Shown piece after piece: positions 6,316 to 15,491 of a stretch of 37,898 bases of DNA (the stretch's first letter is position 1; each line of letters begins with the position of its first letter). This DNA is from a virus, in the IMG/VR virus record IMGVR_UViG_3300028563_000042, positions 1 through 37,898 of that record; one strand, given 5' to 3'. The position numbers and the translations under genes were made by a program. The notes beneath the pieces are model-generated. The model worked only from the letters and a program-made list of their open reading frames with translations. It was not told the origin of the DNA and searched no databases.

Positions 6316-7844
6316 ATCACGGCCTTCAAGGTACAGACTTATCTAAAGCCCATCTTCTCGGCAGCTTCATGACCTTTACAAGAACGTTTTTTGAGCTGCG
6401 TACAGGACGTGAGTTTCAAATTTCCAATCCCATCGGACGAGAATCGCATTTTATTACCATTGCAAAAGCCCTTAAACGCGTGTTTAATGGAGAATGCAAG
6501 CGGCTAATCATTAACGTTCCTCCGCGGTACGGAAAAAGTGAACTCATGCTTAACTTTGTAGCTTGGTCGCTTGCTAATTATCCAGACTCTAACTTTATTT
6601 ATACTTCATACGCCCAATCGTTGGCCGCACTTCAAACTCAAACGATACGCGATATCATGAGCATGAGCTATTACAAAGCCATGTTTGGTGTGGAGGTTGA
6701 CCCAGATGCAAAAGCCCGAGATGACTTCAGAACTAACTACGGCGGAAGAGTATTTGCAGCGGGCGCAGGAGGACCAATTACAGGCCGAGGCGCCGGCATT
6801 AAAGGGGTTAATAGATTCGGCGGATGTATCATTATCGATGACGCACACAAGCCAGAAGAAGTATCCTCAGATACCATTAGAGAAAAGGTGAATGAGTGGT
6901 TTTATAACACTTTGCAATCACGTACCAACGATAACACAACTCCAATCATAGCCATTGGTCAAATGCTCCACGAAGATGACCTACTGGCTAACCTGCGAAA
7001 GGTAGTCGATGATAATGGAAAACCTATCTGGGAAGTAATATGTCTTCCTGCATTAGACGGCGCTTATAACGCGCTCTATCCGGAAATGCATACCAAAGAA
7101 GCATTGATAGAAATGAAACGCATATCCCCCTATGTGTTTGCTTCCCAATATCAGCAAAATCCATTACCAGCCGGGGGTGGTATTTTCCAAAAGGATTGGT
7201 TTGTTGAGCTGGATACTGAACCTAAAATATTAAGTACATTTATTACAGTAGATACCGCTGAAACAGATAAAACATATAATGATGCTACCGTATTCTCCTT
7301 TTGGGGCATATATAAAATAGACTTTCGTGGAATAGACTCTGGCCTTTATGGCTTACATTGGTTAGACTGTAAAGAGATACGAGTCGAACCAAAGGATTTG
7401 GAGAACGAGTTCTATGATTTCTATACAACGTGTATGCGATATAAAGTTAGACCCTCTACAGCAGCAATCGAAAAAAAGTCTACTGGCGTTACTTTATGCT
7501 CTTCCCTCTCAAAAGTCCCCGGATTACGAATACTTGATGTGGAACGTACGAAAGCAGGTGGCAGTAAGACGGCTCGTTTCCTTGAGTGCCAACCCTACGT
7601 TGCCGCTAAGCGTATTACTCTCCCCAAAGGAGCACGTCATGCTGAGATGTGTAGCTTACATTGCTCGAAGATCACGGCTAATGACACGCATCGCCATGAT
7701 GACATTGCGGATACCATGCAAACAGCTATACAATGTGCTTTAATTGAAGGTACCCTACTACCTGTAGAAAACAGGCAAGATGAAGTAATGGATGCGCTTG
7801 TTACTCAGATGAACCAGATATCTTACTTAAGGCAGAGAATATGA
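6312..7844 (+). CDS. terL: Terminase large subunit (ATPase and nuclease motor)
   Basis: The 510-aa protein has the complete two-domain packaging-motor layout. The N-terminal ATPase carries a Walker A-like motif VPPRYGKSE at residues 69-77 and a Walker B motif CIIIDDAHK near 172. The C-terminal RNase H-fold nuclease has the first metal-binding Asp in FITVDTAETDKT (Asp314) and a late acidic motif, HRHDDIADTMQ, near residue 460. It drives DNA into the procapsid through the portal and cuts the concatemer. It begins by ATGA overlap with the preceding gene and ends by ATGA overlap with the portal gene. Headful versus unit-length cutting cannot be told from the protein alone. Confidence 0.95.
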   Translation: MNHGLQGTDLSKAHLLGSFMTFTRTFFELRTGREFQISNPIGRESHFITIAKALKRVFNGECKRLIINVPPRYGKSELMLNFVAWSLANYPDSNFIYTSYAQSLAALQTQTIRDIMSMSYYKAMFGVEVDPDAKARDDFRTNYGGRVFAAGAGGPITGRGAGIKGVNRFGGCIIIDDAHKPEEVSSDTIREKVNEWFYNTLQSRTNDNTTPIIAIGQMLHEDDLLANLRKVVDDNGKPIWEVICLPALDGAYNALYPEMHTKEALIEMKRISPYVFASQYQQNPLPAGGGIFQKDWFVELDTEPKILSTFITVDTAETDKTYNDATVFSFWGIYKIDFRGIDSGLYGLHWLDCKEIRVEPKDLENEFYDFYTTCMRYKVRPSTAAIEKKSTGVTLCSSLSKVPGLRILDVERTKAGGSKTARFLECQPYVAAKRITLPKGARHAEMCSLHCSKITANDTHRHDDIADTMQTAIQCALIEGTLLPVENRQDEVMDALVTQMNQISYLRQRI

Positions 7845-10066
7845 CGGACATAGCTAAAAAACATAAAGACCAGCTTGAACGCATTAAAAACAATATCGAG
7901 AATGCATACGATAGCTTTAAAGAAAACTATGACCGATATAATGAATTCCGAAATTTTGTTTTCGTCACCACAATGTCAGATAATGAAAAAACACTACTTT
8001 CCCAGCTAAAAAAACCACAAGTAGAATTTAACATTCTTGAAGCTTATATCAGCAGGCTTCGGGGCGAATTCAGTAAGCAAGAACCCTCGATTACTGTCTC
8101 TGCCAAGGCCGGAAAGGAAGTTGACGGGCAGTTGATTGAAGTAATCGAGGGACATATTAGGTATATTCTTCATGAAGCTAACAAGGCTGGGCTGGAATAC
8201 CATTGCTATACAGATACATTATCTGGCGGGTTCTCTGCCATGAAAGTCTACACTGACTATACCGGCGAGATGAGTTTCCATCAGGATATCTACATTAGGC
8301 GTGTCTTTGACCCAACGCTAGTAGGCTTTGACCCAATGTCTATGCGCGAAGATAAAGCAGATGCCGAGTATTGTTTCGAAATATTCCCTAAGCGCAAAGA
8401 AGACTTAGTTAGAGAATTCCCAGATGTAGATTTGAAGGGCGTTAAGTCTGCAAGCGCATCTCCTTCTATTGGTAAGTTCCAATGGTCATATAACCTCAAT
8501 GATGATGAAGTATTTTTAGTTGCTGACTATTATGAAAAGAAAAGAACCAAGAAAACTATCATCCTCTTATCAGATGGCCAAGTTATGACATCTAGTGATT
8601 ATGCTAAGTTCCTTGAGAATTGGGAAATGGAAGGAAGAATTGAGCAAGCGCCTATCCCAGTTGGAAAGCCAAGAACAACAGAAGTAACTAAGATTATCCG
8701 TTACAAACTGATGGGCAATGAAATATTAGATAGAGAAGAAACAGACTATAGAAATCTTCCCCTTATTTTTGTTGACGGAAACAGCATTCTGCAGAAGAAG
8801 AATGGAACAGGCGTTGTGCGTCAGATGACGCGTCCTTACGTTTATAATGCGAAGGGCGTGCAAAAGATGAAGAACTTTACGTTACAAACTTTATGTAACG
8901 ATATTGAGAATATGGGACCAGCTAAAATGATTGTGGCCAAAGATGCTATTCCTCCTCAATATTTAGATGCCTATGTAAATCCGCAGTCAGCCATTGTGTA
9001 TATCTATAATGCATTTAAGAATGACGATATCAACGTTCCACTGCCACCCCCTACGGCGATGCCAAGACCAATGATTCCGCCAGAAATCTCAAATGCGGCC
9101 ATTATGTCCGACCAGCTCGTAAGCAATATCCTAGGCTCTTTCGATGCATCCATGGCTCAAATGACACAACAGCAAATGAGCGGGAAAGCTGTTCAAGAAG
9201 TTTCTACGATGTCCAATGCGGCAGCGATGCCTTACGTGGTCTCATTCATGCGTGGGCTTCAAAGCGCTGCACAGGCCGTCATAGACTTAATTCCTTTGTA
9301 TTACACAACGCCTCGCACTATTCCTGTGATAGACAATGAGGGCAAGAAATCTTATGTGAAAATTAATCAGGAAGGCGCTATTTCTTTTGATTATGAGCAT
9401 GATGCTATACAGGTCAATGTTGAAGCAGGTATTTCGTTTAACTTACAACAAGACCGAGCGCTACAACAAATCAATGCGCTCATGCATGCAAGCCCAAAGA
9501 TTGCCAAGTTCTTCAGTGGCGATGGCATGAAGTATCTATTCAGCAATATGAACTTCAGGGGCGTGGAGCATATAGAAGAGGATGTGGAACAATTTGTAAA
9601 ACAAGAAGCGCAAATGGAGCAACAAATGATGCAAGCTCAGATGCAGCAGCCTAAAATGGAGCAGATGGCTATGCAAGTAGCGCAGCAACAGGTTCAATCT
9701 GAGCATCAAGTAGGTATGGCGAAGGTTCAGGTTCAAGCACAAGACGTAGAAATGAAGGCAGCAATGAAGATGGCAGAGCTAGAGCTACAAAACAAGAGGC
9801 TACAAATTGAGTTAGCTAAAGCTGTAGCGCAGATGCATGTTGATGAGCAAACACTTGGCATCGAGCAGCAAAGGGCTGACGACGAGCGTGTTAATACAGT
9901 TATTGATGCTGCCATTAAACAATCTGAGCATACCCATGGATTAGCGCATAAGCAGTTTGAGCGCAGCATGGCTGGATTGCAATCCGATCGCAATCATGAG
10001 ATAGCCTATCAAGGCAAGGAAACTAAAGCCGAAGAAGAGGCCGAAAAAAGAATATCGAAAGAGTGA
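7841..10066 (+). CDS. Portal protein (P22-like, long)
   Basis: At 741 aa it is close to the P22 portal (725 aa). The N-terminal and middle parts have the wing, stem and crown-type mixed fold, including SGGFSAMKVYTDYTGEM, and a GTGVVRQMTRPYVYNAKG motif. From about residue 585 the chain becomes a Gln/Met-rich helical tail (EQQMMQAQMQQPKMEQ), which matches the helical barrel that P22 portals extend into the head. Twelve copies form the DNA channel and the docking site for terminase. It follows terL directly, the usual order. The next three genes are on the opposite strand. Confidence 0.92.
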   Translation: MTDIAKKHKDQLERIKNNIENAYDSFKENYDRYNEFRNFVFVTTMSDNEKTLLSQLKKPQVEFNILEAYISRLRGEFSKQEPSITVSAKAGKEVDGQLIEVIEGHIRYILHEANKAGLEYHCYTDTLSGGFSAMKVYTDYTGEMSFHQDIYIRRVFDPTLVGFDPMSMREDKADAEYCFEIFPKRKEDLVREFPDVDLKGVKSASASPSIGKFQWSYNLNDDEVFLVADYYEKKRTKKTIILLSDGQVMTSSDYAKFLENWEMEGRIEQAPIPVGKPRTTEVTKIIRYKLMGNEILDREETDYRNLPLIFVDGNSILQKKNGTGVVRQMTRPYVYNAKGVQKMKNFTLQTLCNDIENMGPAKMIVAKDAIPPQYLDAYVNPQSAIVYIYNAFKNDDINVPLPPPTAMPRPMIPPEISNAAIMSDQLVSNILGSFDASMAQMTQQQMSGKAVQEVSTMSNAAAMPYVVSFMRGLQSAAQAVIDLIPLYYTTPRTIPVIDNEGKKSYVKINQEGAISFDYEHDAIQVNVEAGISFNLQQDRALQQINALMHASPKIAKFFSGDGMKYLFSNMNFRGVEHIEEDVEQFVKQEAQMEQQMMQAQMQQPKMEQMAMQVAQQQVQSEHQVGMAKVQVQAQDVEMKAAMKMAELELQNKRLQIELAKAVAQMHVDEQTLGIEQQRADDERVNTVIDAAIKQSEHTHGLAHKQFERSMAGLQSDRNHEIAYQGKETKAEEEAEKRISKE

Positions 10067-10073
10067 CAAATTG

Positions 10074-10241
10074 TCACAATTTAGATTTCATTTCCTCTCT
10101 AAATTTCTTAGCCCTAATTTCAAAAATGTAATCTAGTTTTGATTTAAGCAAATTAATGCATAGCTCATCAAATTCTTTTTCTTCCGGCGTCTTTTCTTCT
10201 GGGTGCCAGCCTCTTCCTAATATGCCTTTTTTAAATTCCAT
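10074..10241 (-). CDS. 55-aa small helical protein (last gene of leftward cassette)
   Basis: The minus-strand frame starts MEFKKGILGRGWHPEEKTPE and continues as a charged helix. AGGA lies upstream and the stop falls eight bases past the portal stop, so the gene neatly fills the space between the portal and the 80-aa gene. Function unknown. Confidence 0.5.
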   Translation of the reverse strand: MEFKKGILGRGWHPEEKTPEEKEFDELCINLLKSKLDYIFEIRAKKFREEMKSKL

Positions 10242-10260
10242 TCGGTTACATCCTAATAAA

Positions 10261-10503
10261 TCAATAACGACTTAAATCTGGCAGATCTTCCATCAGCCCA
10301 TCCATCATCTTTTCGATGTACACCAACATTTGGTCATCTGTTGTATTTTCGTCCCTATCGCTCCACTCCTTTCCTCTGCCGATACGGTTCAAGCGATATC
10401 TTGCCTGATATAAAGCGCTAGCTATTTGTTGCCAATTAAGCATGACAGTTAAATCATCTGTTGTAAAATCTTCATCAACTGTAAATGTAATTTTAATTGA
10501 CAT
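10261..10503 (-). CDS. 80-aa acidic protein of leftward cassette
   Basis: A small acidic protein (MSIKITFTVDEDFTTDDLTV) with a helical middle that ends MMDGLMEDLPDLSRY. It overlaps the start of its upstream neighbour (TAATG) and so is co-translated with the 92-aa gene. The family is not recognised. It is strand-reversed relative to the virion genes that flank it. Confidence 0.6.
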   Translation of the reverse strand: MSIKITFTVDEDFTTDDLTVMLNWQQIASALYQARYRLNRIGRGKEWSDRDENTTDDQMLVYIEKMMDGLMEDLPDLSRY

Positions 10504-10781
10504 TAGTTCACCAAGTTTTGTGTGGAATTTTCTTTAGCCACATATTTACTAAATAAATGATTAATGACGTCGCCAGTTATCTTCTCTTTGCCTTGGTCAG
10601 TTGCATATGTTTCAATCATGCAACATAGAAAATTAACTGCCACATCTAACATAATCTGACCGGCATGCCATTCGTTCAAGTTTTTATTTCTAGGAAGGTC
10701 AAAGAAATCACCAGATTCTTTTCTGAGCTTCTCAAATAATTTAACGGTTGCTTCATGTATAACTTGTTTATCGTTTGTCAT
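10503..10781 (-). CDS. 92-aa helical protein, first gene of leftward cassette
   Basis: The product starts MTNDKQVIHEATVKLFEKLR; the start at 10781 is preferred over an in-frame upstream one because AAAAGGGGGAA precedes it. The protein is helical with one hydrophobic patch (IMLDVAVNFLCCM) too short to be a sure membrane span. No motif recognised. A minus-strand promoter should lie in 10782-10880, where TGGAAC and TATACT (17 apart) are the best weak candidate. Confidence 0.55.
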   Translation of the reverse strand: MTNDKQVIHEATVKLFEKLRKESGDFFDLPRNKNLNEWHAGQIMLDVAVNFLCCMIETYATDQGKEKITGDVINHLFSKYVAKENSTQNLVN

Positions 10782-10872
10782 AGTTCCCCCTTTTAGGCAG
10801 TATAACATCTCAAACAGTAGTGTTCCACGTGAAACCATGACATCACATATAGTTAAAATAGTTAATAAAATA

Positions 10873-10901
10873 TTGCAATGCACAACATATAGTGCTATGT
10901 T
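10873..10901 (+). promoter_or_regulatory. Late promoter upstream of scaffold and capsid genes
   Basis: TTGCAA (10873-10878), a 17-base spacer and TATGTT (10896-10901). TTGCAA lies inside the palindrome ATTGCAAT. The site faces the scaffold gene 140 bases downstream and uses the same -35 hexamer as the divergent promoters near 3.9 kb. Confidence 0.55.
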
Positions 10902-10907
10902 TATGTG

Positions 10908-11041
10908 TGAGTGCCTCTACTCTGAAGAGGGCCGAAAGGCATATCGAGCATGGCGAGCATACATGCCAGTGCAACTACTGTGAAGTTGGCTAGAGATAGC
11001 ATCACCGTGACACCGGGCAAAGGTCAACAAAAGAGGGTTTT
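10908..11041 (+). other. Structured 5' untranslated segment before the scaffold gene
   Basis: This 134-base non-coding segment offers several short hairpins: TGCCT (10912-10916) with AGGCA (10937-10941), or alternatively GCC-GAAA-GGC (10931-10940) with a GNRA loop; GCATG (10948-10952) with CATGC (10962-10966); and CAACT (10972-10976) with AGTTG (10984-10988). A ribosome site AGAGGG ends it. The helices are individually short, so this is a candidate leader only. Confidence 0.4.
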
Positions 11042-11731
11042 ATGACTGAAGATTTACTTCAAAATCAGGCTGCGCCAAATGAAAATGCGCAAGCACCAAT
11101 TGCTCCTGCAGTGCAGGAAGAAATGGTGCCAAAGTCAGAGATGAACAGAGTGGCAAAAATGTTGCGTGAAACTTACTATGAAAAAGGTAAGGAAGACGCA
11201 ATGAAAAGCTCACAAAATGCAGCTCCGATGCAAGCACAGCAAATGGCCCAAGGCTCAATGTCTGAAGAGCAAGTTCGTCGATTAATCGAAGAACAAACTA
11301 CTAAGATGCAACAGCAACACCTGATGGCTAAAGACGCAGAACGTATTGTTAGCGAATTTGCTAGCAAGATGGATATGGGTAAAGAGGCCTATGAGGATTT
11401 CGAGGATTCCGTTAGAGAACTTGATTTGCGCTCTATCCCAGAGATAGTGCACCTTGCCAATTCTGTAGGAAACACGGCTGACGTCATGTATGACTTAGCT
11501 AAAAATCCCTACAAAATTGCTAATTTGAAAGTATTGGCTCAAACATCGCCGCAGCTCGCTAAAAAAGAGATGCAAAGATTGTCACAGTCAATAGATTCAA
11601 ATAAGGCAGCGGTACAGCAGGTCAATACGCGGGCTCCAGTAAGTCAGATGAAACCTTCAACAGGAATCGCTGATGGTGGAACCGGTATGACCTTGAAGGA
11701 TTTTAAGCGCGCCCCATGGGCACGTGGATAA
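11042..11731 (+). CDS. Scaffolding protein
   Basis: The 229-aa protein sits directly before the coat gene and has the expected composition: Gln-, Met-, Glu- and Lys-rich, mostly helical, with a coiled-coil middle (QMAQGSMSEEQVRRLIEEQ) and a short basic C-terminus (FKRAPWARG) like the coat-binding helix-turn-helix of P22 scaffold. It would nucleate and shape the procapsid and then leave. The ATG is preceded by AGAGGG. No homology search supports it; the call is by position and composition. Confidence 0.8.
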   Translation: MTEDLLQNQAAPNENAQAPIAPAVQEEMVPKSEMNRVAKMLRETYYEKGKEDAMKSSQNAAPMQAQQMAQGSMSEEQVRRLIEEQTTKMQQQHLMAKDAERIVSEFASKMDMGKEAYEDFEDSVRELDLRSIPEIVHLANSVGNTADVMYDLAKNPYKIANLKVLAQTSPQLAKKEMQRLSQSIDSNKAAVQQVNTRAPVSQMKPSTGIADGGTGMTLKDFKRAPWARG

Positions 11732-11792
11732 TCTAGACTAGAGTCATGGCGTAACCCTATCGGCTAATAAACTAGTTGATTGGAGATACATC

Positions 11793-13040
11793 ATGGCCGT
11801 GCCAAGTAATATTTTACAACAGGTACAAACGTACCAAATGAGTCAACTTGCCTTTTTAGGTAACTTTGGCTGCTTTATTCATACTTCTAACAAGAAGTTC
11901 CAGAATTTCGAAAACATGGTTGGTAACCTAGGCGACACGGTTAACTTCGAGTTGCCACCACGCTTTGTTTCGCAAGAAGGTCTGGTTGTTAATTACCAAC
12001 CCACGCAACAACGTTTGCAATCCTTAACAGTTAACCAAGCATATAACACTTCGTATGCATACACCGCACAACAAATGATTTTCAACGTTGAAGATTACAT
12101 GTTGCGTGTTGGTAAAGGCGCTGTGATGGAGCTTGCAACTCAAGTCGAATCCGACGTTGCTAAACTTGCTGAAACCCAACCCTACCGCTTCTTCGGTGAT
12201 GGCGTAACGCAAATCAACTCTTTTGGTCAATTGGCCAACATGTTGGCACAATACCGTACATACGGTTTTGCTAAAGATGGCATCAAGGTTTACTTATCTG
12301 ATATCGCTGTTCCACAAATCGTTAACTCCGGTTTGAATCAATTCGTTTTAGATCGTAACGAAGAAATGGCTAATAGTTGGATGGTCGGCGATTGGATGGG
12401 TGTAAGCTACTACCAATCAAACTTGTTGCCAGTTCATTTGGCAGGTAGCGTTGGTAATCTCGGTCAAGTTTTGACTGTTGTTTCTACTAATGATCCCACA
12501 GGTAATAACATCACTCAAATCACCTTCTCTGGTGCTAGCGCTTCTGACTTGAATGCTATCAAAGCATTTGACAGCCTGGAATTCCAAGATGGTGTTGTTG
12601 GTCAACCTAACTTGCGTTACTTAACTTTCGTCGGTCATAAACCAACCGCATTGAAAGTGCAAATCCAGGCCACAGCTGATGCAGCTTCTGATGGGGCTGG
12701 TAACGTAACAATCGATATCAACCCACCATTGTGCGCAACATTAGGCAATGCAAACCAAAACATCCAATTCAACATTGTTGCTGGCATGCAAGTAAAAGCA
12801 TTGCCTGACCATCGTTGCGGAATGGTTGTTGGTGGTGATGCAATGTACTTGGCTATGCCACGTTTGCCAGACCAATCTCCATTCTATACAGGTAACGAAA
12901 TGGATACCGATACCGGTGTTTCATTGCGCTTAACCTACGGTGCGGTACTTGGTCAAAACCAGCTCTGCTATGTCAACGACGTCATTTGGGGTAAAACAGC
13001 TCCAGGTGAATACTTGATGAAGATTGCCTTCCCTCTGTAA
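11793..13040 (+). CDS. Major capsid (coat) protein, P22-like HK97 fold
   Basis: The 415-aa product is similar in length to P22 gp5 (430 aa) and has its character: an N-terminal helical arm, a VGNLGDTVNFELPPRF segment and a beta-rich P-domain and insertion domain. It is compositionally distinct from its neighbours, with codons richer in C/G at third positions, as expected of a very highly expressed protein. TTGGAG precedes the ATG. About 415 copies would make a T=7 shell. A hairpin follows the stop (13056-13089). Confidence 0.9.
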   Translation: MAVPSNILQQVQTYQMSQLAFLGNFGCFIHTSNKKFQNFENMVGNLGDTVNFELPPRFVSQEGLVVNYQPTQQRLQSLTVNQAYNTSYAYTAQQMIFNVEDYMLRVGKGAVMELATQVESDVAKLAETQPYRFFGDGVTQINSFGQLANMLAQYRTYGFAKDGIKVYLSDIAVPQIVNSGLNQFVLDRNEEMANSWMVGDWMGVSYYQSNLLPVHLAGSVGNLGQVLTVVSTNDPTGNNITQITFSGASASDLNAIKAFDSLEFQDGVVGQPNLRYLTFVGHKPTALKVQIQATADAASDGAGNVTIDINPPLCATLGNANQNIQFNIVAGMQVKALPDHRCGMVVGGDAMYLAMPRLPDQSPFYTGNEMDTDTGVSLRLTYGAVLGQNQLCYVNDVIWGKTAPGEYLMKIAFPL

Positions 13041-13055
13041 TAAGAGGTATGCGGT

Positions 13056-13089
13056 AAGGGTGCTGAAAATAAAGCCCTCGGCACCCCTT
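13056..13089 (+). terminator. Hairpin after the coat gene (terminator or mRNA stabiliser)
   Basis: AAGGGTGC (13056-13063) pairs with GCACCCCTT (13081-13089) with one bulged base. No T-run follows, only CCCATTAGG, so it is more likely a partial terminator or an RNA-stability stem that sets coat versus downstream gene dosage. Confidence 0.5.
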
Positions 13090-13105
13090 CCCATTAGGAG
13101 GATAT

Positions 13106-13831
13106 ATGGCATTTACGTCTCAGCAATTAATAACCAATTCTTGGTATTTATCAGGGATTGTTTCTCGTGGACTGGAAACAGTTAGTGACGAGCAGATTTC
13201 AGATGGTTTATATAGATTAAATGGCTTTCTAGCCATGAAGTCAGCAGATTTAGGATTAATTCCATATTACCAAGTTGTAAGCGGCAACTTCATTGCTGGC
13301 CAGGAAGTGTATTTCATTCCTAACTTGATGCATATCGAATCATTGACGTTCTTTTTGAATCAACCTAATAGCGGCGATCCAATTCGATTCAGCATGAAAG
13401 AAGCAACACGCGAAGATTACTTTGCGACAGGTCGTGTTGAAAAAATAACAACATTGCCATACCAGTGGCATTTAGAACGTGTATTCGGCGGCGCAAATTT
13501 ATATGTTTATTATCTGCCTTTAGAAAATTACGCTTATCAGCTGGTTGGTAAATACCAATTATTTAGCACAGTTTTAAATCAAGATCTGTCACTTATATAT
13601 GACAATTTCTATATTGAATATTTAACGTATGGTCTTGCACAATATCTTTGTGAATATTACCAAGTTATACCGCCTCCATCGATGGTCAAACAATTAATGG
13701 CGTTTGAGAACCATATGCGTGATGTGAGCCCAATGGACTTAACAATGCGCAAGCTTGAGTACTTCAATACGCAGCAAGGCTTTATGTATGTGGATGCCAA
13801 CATAGCCCGCGGGTTCCGTCCCGTTAGCTAA
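13106..13831 (+). CDS. P22 gp4-like head-completion / tail accessory factor
   Basis: A 241-aa protein with TSQQLITNSWYLSGIVSRGL near its N-terminus, then an alternating beta/helix body and an aromatic C-terminus (GFMYVDANIARGF). It lies between coat and the gp10-like gene, the place of gp4 in P22 (166 aa), which binds the portal after packaging and begins the tail. The helical first 60 residues fit the gp4 family. It is longer than P22 gp4 by about 75 residues. AGGAGG lies upstream. Confidence 0.7.
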   Translation: MAFTSQQLITNSWYLSGIVSRGLETVSDEQISDGLYRLNGFLAMKSADLGLIPYYQVVSGNFIAGQEVYFIPNLMHIESLTFFLNQPNSGDPIRFSMKEATREDYFATGRVEKITTLPYQWHLERVFGGANLYVYYLPLENYAYQLVGKYQLFSTVLNQDLSLIYDNFYIEYLTYGLAQYLCEYYQVIPPPSMVKQLMAFENHMRDVSPMDLTMRKLEYFNTQQGFMYVDANIARGFRPVS

Positions 13832-13844
13832 CATAGGAATGTGA

Positions 13845-15491
13845 ATGTACCCTACGTCCGATATGCCAAAATCAGATGCATCACTCAAGATAGTGGGGTC
13901 AAACACGTTCGGAAGATTTGCCAAAATAAGCGCCGAACAAACATTTAATATGATGGTATCTGATGAATGGCTGGTGCCTACGCCTGGATATAAAAAAGCA
14001 TTAGAAATAGCGCCAGGACTGCCAGGACGTGGGATCTATGCCAGTGCGCGTGGCGGATTCATGATTGTTATTCTTGCTAACGTGGTTTATAGGGTAGAAG
14101 GTGCAATAGGTTTTCTAAACTACAGCGAGCTTTTCCGGCTTAACACTGTTTCAGGCGATGTATCAATCGACGAAAATATTGCATATCAAATAGCCATATG
14201 CGATGGCCAAGCTTTATGGATTTACAATTGGGGTATTGGCGATGTTACTCCTGCGACTTTGCCGACAAATACACAAACTGGGAATCTTATTATTCCTGGT
14301 TATGTCACTTACCATGATGGTTATTTCATTGTTCCAGATACTACCTCAGCCAATTGGTATTTATCCGCTCCTAATGACGGATTAAATTGGTTTTGGGGCG
14401 CTGGCGGATTGCCTGTTAATGGTGCCATACAAACGAAGCCAACCAACGCTAAAGCCGTTTTAAGAGCTCCTGGAAAGGGCAATCTAATCTATGTTTTTGG
14501 ATCAACCGTGACAGAGCTATGGAATAATTATGGCGCTCAACTGTTTCCATATCAGCGCAACAATGGCGTTTCAATCGATTATGGCTGCTTGAGCGCATCC
14601 ACAATTGGTGCCATGGATGAATATGTGGCTTGGCTCGGCTCTAACGAAAAATCAGGTCCAATTATTATGATTTCCAGAGGCGGTTCATTTGAGCATTTGT
14701 CAACGGATGGTATCGACTTTAAGCTTGCCGATTTAATCAATCCTGAGCAATCATATGGGTTCTTTTATAAAATTGACGGGCATGTATTTTACCAACTGAC
14801 ATTCTACTCACCAGAAGATAATTACACATTGCTTTACGATTTTAATACTAAGAAGTTCTTTTATCTAACTGATGAGAATATGAACTATCACATTGCGAAT
14901 GCTGTAGCTTTTTATAATGATACTTATTACTTCACAGATTTAAGAAGCGATGGGTCTATATATGAAATGAACTCACATTTTACTCAATATGATTACACGA
15001 TTGAGCCAATCATTAATCCAAGTGAAAATATATTTGGTGCCTATCAAATTCCTCGTGTGCGCATTTGCAATAACTTTAGACAGTTGGATACAAGCCGATT
15101 TGTAGCTGGAAGTCTAACCTTCACAATTGAGCAGGGGATGGATCCTTTTTATCAGCAAAGCGATTTATTTTATTTAACAACCGAAGACGGTTTTGTTATA
15201 TCAGAGGAAACACCAACAGGTTATGTAGGCACATTCCTGCAAACGGAACAAGTTTTAGAAGATTATGCCCCTCGAGTTGATATGAGCATTTCTAAAGATG
15301 GCGGTCAGACATTTGGAAGCTATATATCGCGCCCTATGAATCTATTGGGTGATCGTAAGAATAGAATGATATTTTGGAGGCTGGGAGCTGTTAACGATTT
15401 AGTCGTACAGTTTAGATTCTGGAGCAAGTCTCGGATTGTAGTATCTGATGGCGTATTCCAGGCCAGACCGATTGAAACAGGAGGCGCTTAA
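13845..15491 (+). CDS. P22 gp10-like packaged-DNA stabilisation / tail hub protein
   Basis: The 548-aa protein is a beta-rich chain with repeated short strands of propeller type and many Tyr, Phe and Gly residues, for example GYVTYHDGYFIVPDT and MDEYVAWLGSNEKSG. Position, size (P22 gp10 is 472 aa) and the strand-and-turn pattern all fit the P22 stabilisation protein that caps gp4 and plugs the portal. It starts at 13845 with AGGA upstream; its stop overlaps the next ATG (TAATG). Confidence 0.75.
   Translation: MYPTSDMPKSDASLKIVGSNTFGRFAKISAEQTFNMMVSDEWLVPTPGYKKALEIAPGLPGRGIYASARGGFMIVILANVVYRVEGAIGFLNYSELFRLNTVSGDVSIDENIAYQIAICDGQALWIYNWGIGDVTPATLPTNTQTGNLIIPGYVTYHDGYFIVPDTTSANWYLSAPNDGLNWFWGAGGLPVNGAIQTKPTNAKAVLRAPGKGNLIYVFGSTVTELWNNYGAQLFPYQRNNGVSIDYGCLSASTIGAMDEYVAWLGSNEKSGPIIMISRGGSFEHLSTDGIDFKLADLINPEQSYGFFYKIDGHVFYQLTFYSPEDNYTLLYDFNTKKFFYLTDENMNYHIANAVAFYNDTYYFTDLRSDGSIYEMNSHFTQYDYTIEPIINPSENIFGAYQIPRVRICNNFRQLDTSRFVAGSLTFTIEQGMDPFYQQSDLFYLTTEDGFVISEETPTGYVGTFLQTEQVLEDYAPRVDMSISKDGGQTFGSYISRPMNLLGDRKNRMIFWRLGAVNDLVVQFRFWSKSRIVVSDGVFQARPIETGGA

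Noticed and set aside
10922-10928. CTGAAGA, like the CUGANGA hammerhead core
   Set aside because: No matching GAAA plus stem arrangement with a cleavage site was found; too short to call a ribozyme.
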